DNA of 46,716 nt. It comes from Flavipsychrobacter sp. (GTDB lineage Bacteria > Bacteroidota > Bacteroidia > Chitinophagales > Chitinophagaceae). The position numbers were made by a program, and so were the translations under genes. Below, in pieces: positions 15,701-24,899 of this stretch (position 1 is its first letter; the number at the start of each line of letters is the position of its first letter). The notes below the pieces were generated by a model. The model saw only the letters and a program-made list of their open reading frames with translations, searched no databases and had not been told where the DNA came from. The DNA lies in assembly GCA_024508935.1 (NCBI GenBank), contig JANINW010000007.1:1-46716 (forward strand). Reading direction: 5' to 3'.

Positions 15701-16858
15701 ATGAAAATTGCTATCGTAGCCGGGGGAGTACCTACTACCACTTTTATTGATGCCCAGGTAAATGCCATGGCTGAAGCGGGAGTGGATATGATAGTGATCG
15801 GTAAAAAAAGCGGCACACCACATTACCATCAAAATGTAAGCACGCTTATCATACCTAAGGCTATGCCTGCACAACTGGTGTTTTGTGCAAAGCAGTTGAT
15901 ACAGTGCCGGTTTAAATATGTACCGGCCATATACCGGCATACCAAAAGTTTCAAACATTTCTTTTACGACCTGTTGTTTTATTTGCCTATCCTCAATGCA
16001 AAGGCAGATAAAGTACATATCCAGTGGGCTACATTTTTGCATAATAAAGAACTGCTGCTTGACCTGTTAGGCGATAAAATTGTACTGAGCCTCCGTGGTT
16101 CGCATATCAATTCCACACCTTTGGTCAATACTGCTGTAAGGGATACTTATGTTAAATTGTTTCCGCGGATAAAATATTTCCATGCAGTATCTGATGCTAT
16201 AGCTGCAGAAGCCATGAAATATGGGGCCAATGCCACGGCTATTGAAACCATCTATTCATTTGTAAATGACGAACTGCAGCAAAAGGAAATAAAGCCTAAG
16301 AGCGGGCAGCGCATATTGAATATCATTTCCATAGGACGCTTTTACTGGATGAAGGGCTACGAGTATGCGCTGGATGCTATGGCTATGCTTAAAGCTAAAG
16401 GTGTGCCTTTTCATTACACGCTGGTAGCCCAGGGAGATGTGCCGGACCATATCCGGTTCCAGGTAAAGGACCTGGGCCTTGATGAGCACCTGACCATTAT
16501 CAATGGTGCCGGCCATAATGAAGTTTTCCGGCTGGTAGCAGAAAATGATCTGCTTTTATTGCCCAGCATGCAGGAAGGATTGCCCAATGTGGTGCTGGAA
16601 TCAATGGCCGTGGGTACGCCGGTAATAGCTACTGACTGCAGCGGCATATCAGAGGTTATCACCGATAAAATTTCCGGGTTCATAGTAAACCGTCGTGATG
16701 CTATGGCTATGGCTGAAGCTATAAGCCAGTTCAGCCGTCTTACCAACGAGGAACGGTTCAACATGGCCTTAGCTGCTAAAGAGCGTATCAAAGCATATCA
16801 CCGTAAGGATATCTTCGTACAGAAGATGATGCAACTATATAATAAGGATAGCAAATGA
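15701..16858 (+). CDS. GT4-family glycosyltransferase
   Basis: A 385-residue retaining glycosyltransferase with the GT-B fold. Seen: the N-terminus 'MKIAIVAGGVPTTTF' opens the acceptor domain. In the C-terminal half the hallmarks are 'IGRFYWMKGYEYALDAMAML' and 'LLLPSMQEGLPNVVLESMA', whose EGLPNVVLE carries the EX7E catalytic motif. 'GTPVIATDCSGISEVITD' closes the donor site. Known: GT4 enzymes move sugars from nucleotide donors to polysaccharide or lipid acceptors. A cytoplasmic, membrane-associated role in envelope sugars is likely; donor and acceptor are unknown. The open frame extends to 15599, but ATG 15701 is at the start of the fold. The gene lies alone after a terminator. Confidence 0.92.
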   Translation: MKIAIVAGGVPTTTFIDAQVNAMAEAGVDMIVIGKKSGTPHYHQNVSTLIIPKAMPAQLVFCAKQLIQCRFKYVPAIYRHTKSFKHFFYDLLFYLPILNAKADKVHIQWATFLHNKELLLDLLGDKIVLSLRGSHINSTPLVNTAVRDTYVKLFPRIKYFHAVSDAIAAEAMKYGANATAIETIYSFVNDELQQKEIKPKSGQRILNIISIGRFYWMKGYEYALDAMAMLKAKGVPFHYTLVAQGDVPDHIRFQVKDLGLDEHLTIINGAGHNEVFRLVAENDLLLLPSMQEGLPNVVLESMAVGTPVIATDCSGISEVITDKISGFIVNRRDAMAMAEAISQFSRLTNEERFNMALAAKERIKAYHRKDIFVQKMMQLYNKDSK

Positions 16859-16968
16859 TAGCAAACGCTCAATTGCAGCTATTTTAAAGGTACATGTTTG
16901 TTCTATAATTTATATTATGTTAAATAGATAAACAAGAGGTTTAAACGGTTAAATAGATTTTGCAGCCA

Positions 16969-17157
16969 TTAGTTCTGATTCGCATTAGCCGGACCCTGTA
17001 TCGCTTCTTCCAATGCCTGCACCCTGCCGGCTAATTCAGCCATAGCCTGTGCCATCTTCTCCAGCACGTCTTTAAATTGTGTATTGTAAACAGACTGGTT
17101 CTGGTTGATCTCCGATTGCTGGTTTAAGATGGATATGATTTGCTGCAGGTCTTCCAT
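16969..17157 (-). CDS. Small coiled-coil protein of unknown function
   Basis: A 62-residue acidic, Gln/Glu/Leu-rich peptide. Seen: heptad-like spacing in 'FKDVLEKMAQAMAELAGRVQ' and 'LQQIISILNQQSEINQ' suggests a coiled coil or helical hairpin. There is no signal peptide, no cysteine and no transmembrane stretch. The A-rich leader before the ATG (AAATAAAAATACT) is like other starts in this window. I know no family for it, and a 62-codon frame could arise by chance, but its amphipathic pattern argues that it is real. Confidence 0.55.
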   Translation of the reverse strand: MEDLQQIISILNQQSEINQNQSVYNTQFKDVLEKMAQAMAELAGRVQALEEAIQGPANANQN

Positions 17158-17221
17158 AGTATTTTTATTTGCCTGGTTAAATTACAGCAGCTAAGCGGTT
17201 ATTTACATAGTTCTCTAAAAT

Positions 17222-17250
17222 AAAGCAGCCCTCATTTCGAGGGCTGCTTT
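17222..17250 (-). terminator. Strong hairpin terminator for the 785-residue T9SS protein gene
   Basis: Stem AAAGCAGCCCTC / GAGGGCTGCTTT around a short loop, about 25 bases past the leftward gene's stop codon at 17277. The arms are GC-rich with A/T flanks on both sides. Confidence 0.88.
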
Positions 17251-17276
17251 ACAAAACAACTTGAAGAATTAAGAGA

Positions 17277-19634
17277 CTATCGTAGCAGGGTTAAATTGCC
17301 CTGGTATTTCTCGTAAGTATTGTTCAGGAAGGTAGCTTCTATCATATAGACATAAACACCTGTAGGCTGGTCTTTGCCATTGAGCTTACCATCCCATCCG
17401 CGGCCATTGATGCTTGAGGTCTCGAATACTTTAACACCCCAGCGGTCAAATATGGTCATTTTGAACTTGGTCACATCCTTAGACAGGAATTGTCTTGGCA
17501 GGAAGTAATCATTAGAACCATCACCGTTTGGTGTAAATACATTCGGTATATCAATATAGCAATTCTTGAATATCTCTATGCTGTCCTGTGCAGAGCAACC
17601 GTCCAGTGTAGCTGTTACAGAGTAAATACCCGGATGACGAACGATGATGCTCGAACCTGAATCTTTTGTATCTGTATTCCACCTGTAGGTAACACCTGGT
17701 GTGCCGCCTGTCAGCAGTTCTTTCAGCACTATTGGCTGCCCGTTAGGACAGATGCTGGTATCCTTGCCAAGGTCCACATGTGGTATTGGTTTAACTATTA
17801 CAGAACGTGTGAACGTAGTATCAGGACATATACGGTAAGTAGCTTTGAAGGTAACATCGTATTTGTCAGGTTTATCATAAGCATGTACCACTTTCGGCGC
17901 CTCTGTTATGGTCGATCCATCTCCCAGGTTCCAGATAGCATTGGTAGCCCCTACCGGTGAATAATTACCGGTGAACGTAATGGCCTGCCCGACGCACACA
18001 CTTGTATCTGATACATCGAATGTAATGGCACCTGTAGAATCTACTACTATCGTATGATATGCCGTGTCCTTACAACCCAGGTAGTCCGTTATTACCATCA
18101 TCATGGTATCGTTGCCTATCAGGTCGTAAGTACCTACTTTATGGTACCTGTGCCCTACATCTACCTGGTCTGATGTATCACCGTCGCCAAATCTCCAGTA
18201 ATAGCTTGGTACAGTAGCGTCTTCAAACAAAGATGTATTGAAAAATGTGATACTGTCGTGCGCACATATGCTGTCATCATCAACCAGGAAACGTGCAAAC
18301 AGCGGATGCAGTACATCTATGCGTTGTGTATCGGTATCGCTACACACGCCATTGTTCACTATCAATACAACAGTGTATGTTTTAACCAGCGTATCTATTT
18401 TCGGTAGCGTAGGATATACAAACATCGTATCCCGCAGGGTAAAGTATGTAGCTGTTGTTTTTGCAGCGTCATCAAAATACCAGAAGAAAGTATTGTTAGG
18501 ATTGTTAGGATCTACAACAGATTGGTTGGTGAAGCGGATCGTATCTCCGCGACATCCGTCAAAATCATGTGTATAGTTGTACTTAGCCGTTACCGCTGTA
18601 TTTACAAATACATCCAGCAATGTAGTATCGGTTTTACAACCGTAGGTTGACACAGCGTATACATAATACTTGCCGGCCTGTGATGGCTGGATATTGCTCA
18701 GTATCACCTGTTGGGTATCTGCCTTGAAGCTGCCAGGGCCATACCAGTGGTATGTACCACCTGCACCCAGTGTTGACTGAGCGATTAATGTATCTTCCTG
18801 GCCGGGGCATTTCGGACCTGCCTGTGAAGCCAGCGGTTTAGATGGTGTGATATCGATAAACAGATTTTGAATAGTATCTGTAAATATGCAACCACCGCGT
18901 ATAGCCGTTACCCAGTATTTACCTGCCTGTGCAGCCGGCGACGGGCCTATAACCAGGTTTGGATCAGAACCGGTACCGTTATAGCCGGCAGGGCCGCCCC
19001 ATGTATAAGTTGTATTAGGGAACTGGGTAGCATGCAGTTTAATAGTACGGTTGGTACATGCCGGGCTGTCTGCAGTAGCGTTAAACTCGAGACGGCAGGT
19101 ATCATTTTGAAAATAAGCGCTGTAAATAACACCGCCACCACTAAGAGGGGCATTGTACAAATGGTAAACATCTACGAACGTCATACCCCCTACACTCTGG
19201 AAATCAACTGTTGCAGATGATCCTGTATTGCCCGGAGTTATAGCAGAAGTTAACAGGCCATTGGCAGCTTGTGCCAGCGATGCTTGCGGACAACTGGCAC
19301 CAAATGCCGTTACTTCTGACGGAATAAGCGCATGAGGTGTTCCGTTTATTGAAAAACGCACTGAATCCTGTTCATGAATCTGCACGCCTTCAATTCTGAA
19401 GTGTGTAACAGGGGTTGAAAAGGTATACCTGTAGCCGCTTGGGCCCAGGCCGCCAATAAAGTAAGGTCCGGCTCCGCAGGCACTGCCTGATAGAGGGCTG
19501 CCAAGAGGAGATACTGTTACAGTAACACCACCCAGCACCTGTATACCACCTGTACTGGTGATCTGGTAATAAATGGCTTTTGCGTTGAAGGACAATAGGC
19601 CAAGCAGGACAAATAAATATAATACTTTACGCAT
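17277..19634 (-). CDS. Secreted PKD-repeat protein with T9SS type B sorting domain
   Basis: A 785-residue exported protein. Seen: a signal peptide (residues 1-20, 'MRKVLYLFVLLGLLSFNAKA'). Immunoglobulin-like repeats follow ('TWGGPAGYNGTG', 'HWYGPGSFKADTQQ'), then at least three PKD domains with the 'FGDG/LGDG' core ('YYWRFGDGDTSDQVDVGHRY', 'AIWNLGDGSTITEAPKVVHA'). The last 95 residues are a gliding-motility-type CHU_C domain with 'IPNVFTPNGDGSNDYFLP' and 'FDRWGVKVFETS', ending 'YEKYQGNLTLLR'. That domain directs export through the type IX secretion system (type B signal). The role is surface or matrix adhesion by family analogy. It closely resembles the protein at 20407-22296. Confidence 0.93.
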   Translation of the reverse strand: MRKVLYLFVLLGLLSFNAKAIYYQITSTGGIQVLGGVTVTVSPLGSPLSGSACGAGPYFIGGLGPSGYRYTFSTPVTHFRIEGVQIHEQDSVRFSINGTPHALIPSEVTAFGASCPQASLAQAANGLLTSAITPGNTGSSATVDFQSVGGMTFVDVYHLYNAPLSGGGVIYSAYFQNDTCRLEFNATADSPACTNRTIKLHATQFPNTTYTWGGPAGYNGTGSDPNLVIGPSPAAQAGKYWVTAIRGGCIFTDTIQNLFIDITPSKPLASQAGPKCPGQEDTLIAQSTLGAGGTYHWYGPGSFKADTQQVILSNIQPSQAGKYYVYAVSTYGCKTDTTLLDVFVNTAVTAKYNYTHDFDGCRGDTIRFTNQSVVDPNNPNNTFFWYFDDAAKTTATYFTLRDTMFVYPTLPKIDTLVKTYTVVLIVNNGVCSDTDTQRIDVLHPLFARFLVDDDSICAHDSITFFNTSLFEDATVPSYYWRFGDGDTSDQVDVGHRYHKVGTYDLIGNDTMMMVITDYLGCKDTAYHTIVVDSTGAITFDVSDTSVCVGQAITFTGNYSPVGATNAIWNLGDGSTITEAPKVVHAYDKPDKYDVTFKATYRICPDTTFTRSVIVKPIPHVDLGKDTSICPNGQPIVLKELLTGGTPGVTYRWNTDTKDSGSSIIVRHPGIYSVTATLDGCSAQDSIEIFKNCYIDIPNVFTPNGDGSNDYFLPRQFLSKDVTKFKMTIFDRWGVKVFETSSINGRGWDGKLNGKDQPTGVYVYMIEATFLNNTYEKYQGNLTLLR

Positions 19635-19790
19635 TTAAAGGGTATTTATTAAATAAGTTGTTGCAATATGCAAAACAGCACGGTACACTACTTCGCTACT
19701 AATATAGGACGAAATTTTAACTTTTTTAGTTGGGTTTTATACATAATTATTTTATTAACAGATGTGCATTCCCATTGTTAATTCATTCTT

Positions 19791-19798
19791 TATCTTCG
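19791..19798 (+). promoter_or_regulatory. Candidate near-consensus -7 element (TATCTTCG) before pth
   Basis: TATCTTCG differs from TAnnTTTG by one base and ends five bases before the pth ATG at 19804. Together with the AraC gene at 667 it gives the same near-leaderless geometry, including a shared GCGGC between element and start. Confidence 0.3.
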
Positions 19799-19803
19799 CG
19801 GCA

Positions 19804-20364
19804 ATGAAGTACCTGATCGTAGGCCTTGGCAATATAGGCCTGGAGTATGATGCCACCCGCCATAATATAGGATTTGATGTAGCTGATGCTTTTGTCATAA
19901 AACACGGTGGCAGCTTTACGCTCGACCGGCATGCATATGTGGCCAATGTAAAATGGAAAGGCAAATCCTTCGTAGTAATAAAGCCTACCACTTATATGAA
20001 TTTAAGCGGCAAAGCGCTAAAATACTGGATGGATAAAGAAAATATACCATTGGAAAGGGTTTTGGTGATAGTAGATGAGCTGGCCCTGCCCCTTGGTACC
20101 CTGCGCTTACGGGCTGCCGGTAGTGCCGGAGGTCACAACGGATTGAAAAACATAGAGTTATTGCTCCAAACCAACCAATACCCGCGCCTGCGGTTTGGCA
20201 TAGGCAATGATTTTCCTAAGGGTAAGCAGGTAGATTTTGTGCTGGGCAGGTGGACAAAAGACGAGCTACCCTATGTAAAAGACCAGATACTGAAAAGTGT
20301 AGAGGCCATAGAAACTTTTGCTGCTACCGGCATATCCAATGCCATGACTCATTATAATAAATAA
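19804..20364 (+). CDS. pth: Peptidyl-tRNA hydrolase
   Basis: A 186-residue cytosolic esterase that frees tRNA from stalled peptidyl-tRNA. Seen: the motif block 'VGLGNIGLEYDATRHNIGF' with Asn10 and the catalytic His20. Also 'KPTTYMNLSGKAL' (Asn66), 'VDELALPLGTLRLR' (Asp91) and 'GSAGGHNGLKNIE' (Asn112). All are the conserved active-site positions of bacterial Pth. The frame opens at 19762, but ATG 19804 matches the family's N-terminus and sits five bases after a candidate -7 element. It lies alone between two leftward T9SS protein genes, divergent from one, and shares a hairpin with the other at 20360-20390. Confidence 0.97.
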   Translation: MKYLIVGLGNIGLEYDATRHNIGFDVADAFVIKHGGSFTLDRHAYVANVKWKGKSFVVIKPTTYMNLSGKALKYWMDKENIPLERVLVIVDELALPLGTLRLRAAGSAGGHNGLKNIELLLQTNQYPRLRFGIGNDFPKGKQVDFVLGRWTKDELPYVKDQILKSVEAIETFAATGISNAMTHYNK

Positions 20365-20390
20365 GGGGGCTATATGAGCCCCCTTATTAT
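20360..20390. terminator. Bidirectional hairpin between pth and the 629-residue T9SS protein gene
   Basis: Stem AATAAGGGGGCT / AGCCCCCTTATT with A/T-rich ends, overlapping the pth stop codon. It serves the two convergent genes. Confidence 0.85.
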
Positions 20391-20406
20391 AGTATACATA
20401 TGGTGG

Positions 20407-22296
20407 TTATCTTAATAGTGTAATATTACCCTGGTACCGTTCTGTGCTACCATTCAGGAAAGCGGCCTCGATGAGGTAAATATAAGTACCCATGGGCTGC
20501 GCTGCACCGTTCAGGCTGCCATCCCATCCCCTACCGGTTGTGCTGTTTGTTTCAAACACAACACCACCCCAGCGGTTAAATATCTTCATGCTGAATTTGG
20601 TAAGCCCACGTGCCAGTAATTCCCGCGGCAGGAAATAGTCATCCGTACCGTCGCCATTGGGTGTAAAGGCATTAGGTATATTGATATTGCAGTTTTTGGT
20701 CACCGTTACACTGTCTGTAGCAGCACAACCATCTATATCAACCGTAGCAGAATATATGCCCGGGTATTTTACCACAATAGACGAGCCTTTATCTTTTATC
20801 TCTGTATTCCATATCCATTTAGCATTAGGGTTACCGGCATTGATACGGTCGGCAAGAGAAAGCGGGTTGCCGTTCGGGCAAATAGTTTGATCGGGGCCCA
20901 GGTCTATAAGCGGGAATGGTTTTACGCGAACCGTATTGGTAAAGGTAGTATCGGGGCATATCCTGTATTTGGCCTTAAAGGTTACAGTGTATACACCCGG
21001 TTTATCATAAGCATGTACTACTGTGCCTGCATTTGTTTTAATGGTGCCGTCTCCAAAATTCCAGATGGCATTGGTATTGCCTATAGGTGAGTAATCACCG
21101 GTAAACGTAATAAAACCTCCGGCACATATCGCATCTTCAGACATACGGAAGCTTACCGCCCCCGATGAGTCTACCACTATTTCATGCTCGGCACTATCCA
21201 GGCAGCCCAGGTAGTCTTTCAATCGCATTTTCAGTTTGTAAATACCTGCCAGGTCGTATTTATGGGTGGCGAGTGTAGCCCCGCTAATGCTGTCTACAAC
21301 ACCGGTAGTATCGCCAAATGTCCAGTAGTATGTACCTGAAGTAGTTACTTTTATTCTTGAATTATCAAAAATATTTATCACTGTACCCTGGCAAATGCTG
21401 TCATCATTTACCGTGAAATCTGCTTTTATAGGATGCCCCAGGGTCACTTGTTTTTTCAGGGAGTCTTTACAGAAACCATTGTCGGCCACAAAGAATATTT
21501 CGAAAGTCGTATCGTTGTTTACTATCGGGTTGTTAGGGTAATAGTGGTCTACATCTTTATTGGTTTGTGTAATGGGCACAAACAGTATGCCGGTCTTATC
21601 TCCAAAATCCCACCTGCCGCTGTGCTGGTTATTATCTGATGTAGAATTGTCCTTGATCTTTATAGAATCATATTTACCGCAGTATTCAAAAACACTGAAA
21701 CTAAAGTCTGCTGTTACATCCGGGTTCACATCTATTTGTTTGTTCACCGTATCGGTTACGCAACCTTCGGTGCTGATAGCATATAAATGGTATACCCCTT
21801 TGTCAGCCTGCTTTACATTATTCAGGTAAGCTTCGTTATTAGTACTGTTGTAGGTAAAACCGTTAGGGCCGTACCAATAGTAGGTAAGTCCTACTCCACC
21901 CTGTGCACTGCCTACCAGTGTATCGTTTTCGCCGGGGCATTTAGGGCCTTTGTAGGTAATAGGCTGAATGGAAGGTGTCAGCTTTACATCAAGCTTCACG
22001 GTAGCAGTATAAACGCAGCTGCCAAATGTGGCCGTAACCGTATAGTTGCCATTGGCAGAAAATGGTACAGATGCAATAGTAGGATTAGGAACAGTTACCG
22101 GCCCTGTAAAACCGGGACCCGTCCAGCTATACGTGGCACCGGGTATAAAGGTGCTGCTGAACTGTACATTGCGCCCTGTACATGTGGGCAACGGGCTGGT
22201 TACAGAGGCGCTGAAAGGTAGTGTACATGGCTGCGCCCATACCGTACCGGTAAGCACGCAAAAGACTGTAATAAGGTAGAAGAGACGTAATGACAT
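20407..22296 (-). CDS. Secreted PKD-repeat protein with T9SS type B sorting domain (paralogue)
   Basis: A 629-residue exported protein. Seen: a signal peptide at residues 1-21 ('[21 protein letters not shown]') and Ig-like repeats ('[18 protein letters not shown]', '[18 protein letters not shown]'). PKD domains with 'WDFGDKTG', 'YWTFGDTTG' and 'WNFGDGTIK' follow. The C-terminal CHU_C domain has '[20 protein letters not shown]' and ends '[10 protein letters not shown]'. The second half is collinear with the 785-residue protein, and both carry '[14 protein letters not shown]'-type segments ('[16 protein letters not shown]' here). Known: type B signals retain or release proteins at the surface via the type IX system. 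The last residues before the signal include '[15 protein letters not shown]', probably a disulfide pair. Function beyond adhesion is not readable. Confidence 0.93.
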   Translation of the reverse strand: MSLRLFYLITVFCVLTGTVWAQPCTLPFSASVTSPLPTCTGRNVQFSSTFIPGATYSWTGPGFTGPVTVPNPTIASVPFSANGNYTVTATFGSCVYTATVKLDVKLTPSIQPITYKGPKCPGENDTLVGSAQGGVGLTYYWYGPNGFTYNSTNNEAYLNNVKQADKGVYHLYAISTEGCVTDTVNKQIDVNPDVTADFSFSVFEYCGKYDSIKIKDNSTSDNNQHSGRWDFGDKTGILFVPITQTNKDVDHYYPNNPIVNNDTTFEIFFVADNGFCKDSLKKQVTLGHPIKADFTVNDDSICQGTVINIFDNSRIKVTTSGTYYWTFGDTTGVVDSISGATLATHKYDLAGIYKLKMRLKDYLGCLDSAEHEIVVDSSGAVSFRMSEDAICAGGFITFTGDYSPIGNTNAIWNFGDGTIKTNAGTVVHAYDKPGVYTVTFKAKYRICPDTTFTNTVRVKPFPLIDLGPDQTICPNGNPLSLADRINAGNPNAKWIWNTEIKDKGSSIVVKYPGIYSATVDIDGCAATDSVTVTKNCNINIPNAFTPNGDGTDDYFLPRELLARGLTKFSMKIFNRWGGVVFETNSTTGRGWDGSLNGAAQPMGTYIYLIEAAFLNGSTERYQGNITLLR

Positions 22297-22449
22297 AATA
22301 CGGGCTTTTGCATATAGACGGTATTTGCCCGTAGAAGGAAAGTGACAATGTCATTTTTTTTTAAAACAATTTCATTTAGAATAGACATTATTAATTGTTG
22401 ATTAATAATGAATTAGAGGACTGATGATAACCATCTCACCACAAATAAA

Positions 22450-22479
22450 AAAAGGTAGCACGTTTCCGTACTACCTTTT
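22450..22479 (-). terminator. Terminator of fusA (hairpin with GAAA tetraloop on the transcript)
   Basis: Reading leftward, stem AAAAGGTAGTACG and CGTGCTACCTTTT closes on GAAA, with one G-T pair, followed by TTTTATTT. It starts 21 bases past the fusA stop codon. Confidence 0.83.
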
Positions 22480-22499
22480 CATTTCAATATGCTCAGCAA

Positions 22500-24644
22500 T
22501 TAAGCGCTTACTTTATTGCCTTTTGTTTTTGCTATTACTTCTTCTTCAATATTGCGCGGTGCTGGTGAGTAGTGGCTGAATTCCATTACTGAAGTAGCAC
22601 GGCCTGAAGACAGTGAACGCAGTTGGGTTACATAACCGAACATTTCGCTCAGTGGCACTTTAGCTTTGATAACCTGCAGGTTGTTACGGCTGTCCATACC
22701 TTCCAGCATTGCACGACGACGGTTAAGGTCACCTGTTACATCACCCATGTATTGGTCAGGAGTTACAACTTCTACTTTCATGATCGGTTCCAGGATGATC
22801 GGCTTAGCCTTACGTCCTGCTTCACGGTAGCCAGACTTAGCGCAAAGCTCGAAAGACATTGCATCAGAGTCAACCTGGTGGAAAGAACCGTCGAATACGC
22901 GAACCCTCATGCTCTCAACAGGGAAACCTGCCAGTACACCGTTAGTCATAGACGCTTCAAAACCTTTCTGTATAGCCGGTACGAATTCACGAGGGATAGA
23001 TCCGCCGAAGATATCGTTCACGAACTGGAACTGGCCTTTACCTTCTTTCAGGAATTCTTCGTCAGCAGGTCCTATTTCAAACTGGATGTCGGCGAATTTA
23101 CCACGACCACCGGTTTGTTTCTTGAACACTTCACGGTGTTCAATTTTCATAGTGAATGCTTCTTTATAAGCAACCTGAGGAGCACCCTGGTTGATCTCTA
23201 CTTTAAACTCGCGACGCATACGGTCTACGATGATCTCCAGGTGCAATTCACCCATACCGCTCAGGATAGTCTGGCCGGTATCTTCGTCGGTTTTTACACG
23301 CAGTGTAGGATCTTCTTCTACCAGCTTGGCGATAGCCATACCCATTTTATCAACGTCGGCCTGTGTTTTAGGCTCAACAGCGATAGAGATTACCGGTTCC
23401 GGTATGAACATGTTCTCCAGAACGATCGGGTGTTTCTCATCACAAAGGGTATCACCTGTTTTGATATCTTTAAAACCAACAGCAGCACCGATATCACCAG
23501 CTTCGATGAAATCTATCGGGTTTTGCTTGTTAGCGTGCATCTGCATGATACGGCTGATACGTTCGTTTTTACCGCTACGTACGTTCAGTACATAAGAACC
23601 TGCATCCAGGTGGCCTGAGTAAGCACGGAAGAACGCCAGGCGGCCTACGAAAGGATCGGTCATGATCTTGAACGCCAGGGCAGCAAATGGTTCTTTTGCA
23701 TCCGGTTTACGTGTCAGCTCTTCACCGCTGTCCGGGTCAGTACCTTTGATAGCTTCGATATCTACCGGGCTAGGCAGGTAACGGATCACCGCATCCAGTG
23801 CAGTTTGTACACCTTTATTTTTGTAAGCGCTACCACACAGCATCGGGATGATGCTCAGGTCGATAGTTGCTTTACGGATAGCTTCGTGAATTTCGCTTTC
23901 AGATATGCTGTTCGGATCTTCGAAGAATTTCTCCATCAGGTGCTCATCGTATTCAGCTACTGCTTCTACAAGCTGTGCACGCCAGTGGTTTGCATCATCA
24001 ACCATATCAGCAGGTATATCACCTTCTGTATAGGTCATACCTTGTGTAGCATCATCCCATATTACTGATTTCATACGGATCAGGTCTACCACACCTTTGA
24101 AATTATCTTCTGCACCGATAGGCAATTGCAGCGGTACTGATTTAGCACCCAGCATGTCGCGTACCTGCTGTACCACCATCAGGAAGTCAGCACCGATACG
24201 GTCCATTTTGTTTACGAAACCGATACGTGGTACACGGTAACGGTTTGCCTGGCGCCATACTGTTTCAGATTGAGGTTCTACACCGTCAACCGCAGAGAAC
24301 AAGGCAACAAGGCCATCCAGTACACGCATAGAACGCTCTACCTCTACGGTAAAGTCAACGTGGCCCGGAGTATCGATGATGTTGAATTTGTATTTTTTAG
24401 AATCCGGCGTAGGCTTACCTTGTACGGTAGGAAATTGCCAGAAGCAGGTTGTAGCGGCAGAGGTAATGGTGATACCACGCTCTTGCTCCTGTGCCATCCA
24501 GTCCATAGTAGCAGCACCTTCGTGCACCTCACCTATCTTGTGGTTTACACCTGTGTAATAAAGGATACGTTCTGTAGTCGTGGTTTTACCGGCATCGATG
24601 TGCGCTGCAATACCAAAGTTGCGCTGTAAGCGTAAGTCTGCCAT
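22500..24644 (-). CDS. fusA: Translation elongation factor G
   Basis: A 714-residue GTPase that moves tRNAs and mRNA through the ribosome. Seen: G1 'AHIDAGKT' (residues 14-21), switch region '[14 protein letters not shown]', G3 'DTPGHVDF' and G4 'NKMD'. Domain II-V motifs include '[20 protein letters not shown]' and C-terminal '[20 protein letters not shown]'. The length is standard for EF-G. The gene is isolated: no rpsL, rpsG or tuf neighbours are in view, so this is not the str operon. That may mean a second fusA elsewhere, which is common in Bacteroidota. The gene is divergent from the HtrA-type protease gene and closed by its own hairpin. Confidence 0.97.
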   Translation of the reverse strand: MADLRLQRNFGIAAHIDAGKTTTTERILYYTGVNHKIGEVHEGAATMDWMAQEQERGITITSAATTCFWQFPTVQGKPTPDSKKYKFNIIDTPGHVDFTVEVERSMRVLDGLVALFSAVDGVEPQSETVWRQANRYRVPRIGFVNKMDRIGADFLMVVQQVRDMLGAKSVPLQLPIGAEDNFKGVVDLIRMKSVIWDDATQGMTYTEGDIPADMVDDANHWRAQLVEAVAEYDEHLMEKFFEDPNSISESEIHEAIRKATIDLSIIPMLCGSAYKNKGVQTALDAVIRYLPSPVDIEAIKGTDPDSGEELTRKPDAKEPFAALAFKIMTDPFVGRLAFFRAYSGHLDAGSYVLNVRSGKNERISRIMQMHANKQNPIDFIEAGDIGAAVGFKDIKTGDTLCDEKHPIVLENMFIPEPVISIAVEPKTQADVDKMGMAIAKLVEEDPTLRVKTDEDTGQTILSGMGELHLEIIVDRMRREFKVEINQGAPQVAYKEAFTMKIEHREVFKKQTGGRGKFADIQFEIGPADEEFLKEGKGQFQFVNDIFGGSIPREFVPAIQKGFEASMTNGVLAGFPVESMRVRVFDGSFHQVDSDAMSFELCAKSGYREAGRKAKPIILEPIMKVEVVTPDQYMGDVTGDLNRRRAMLEGMDSRNNLQVIKAKVPLSEMFGYVTQLRSLSSGRATSVMEFSHYSPAPRNIEEEVIAKTKGNKVSA

Positions 24645-24852
24645 TGTTAATGAATTATTGAATTAAGATTATACGTTTTCAAAATTGAGGTGCAAAGGTA
24701 AGGAAATTTCTCAATAGGAAATTGTCATGCGAGCCTTTTATTTTATAGATAATACAACGGCTCAACTCCCCCTTTCCCGGGCATGAAGTTAGCAGCTTGT
24801 TAAGCCTCTGTGCAAACATTAGTTTTAACAGTACTATAATATTTACAGGTAA

Positions 24853-24860
24853 TAAATTTG
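24853..24860 (+). promoter_or_regulatory. Candidate -7 promoter element (TAAATTTG) of the protease gene
   Basis: TAAATTTG fits TAnnTTTG, about 40 bases before the ATG at 24900. A T-rich stretch (AGTTTTAA, 24821-24828) lies about 25 bases upstream where a -33 element could sit. Confidence 0.5.
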
Positions 24861-24899
24861 CGATACACAACACATTAAAAAGCACAAAGGAAACAGATT

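Noticed and set aside
22623-23618. 331-codon frame antisense to fusA
   Set aside because: A shadow of EF-G codon bias; it lacks a recognisable domain, and fusA is certain on the other strand.
22500-24644. str operon (rpsL-rpsG-fusA-tuf)
   Set aside because: No ribosomal protein or tuf genes flank fusA; it stands alone with its own terminator.
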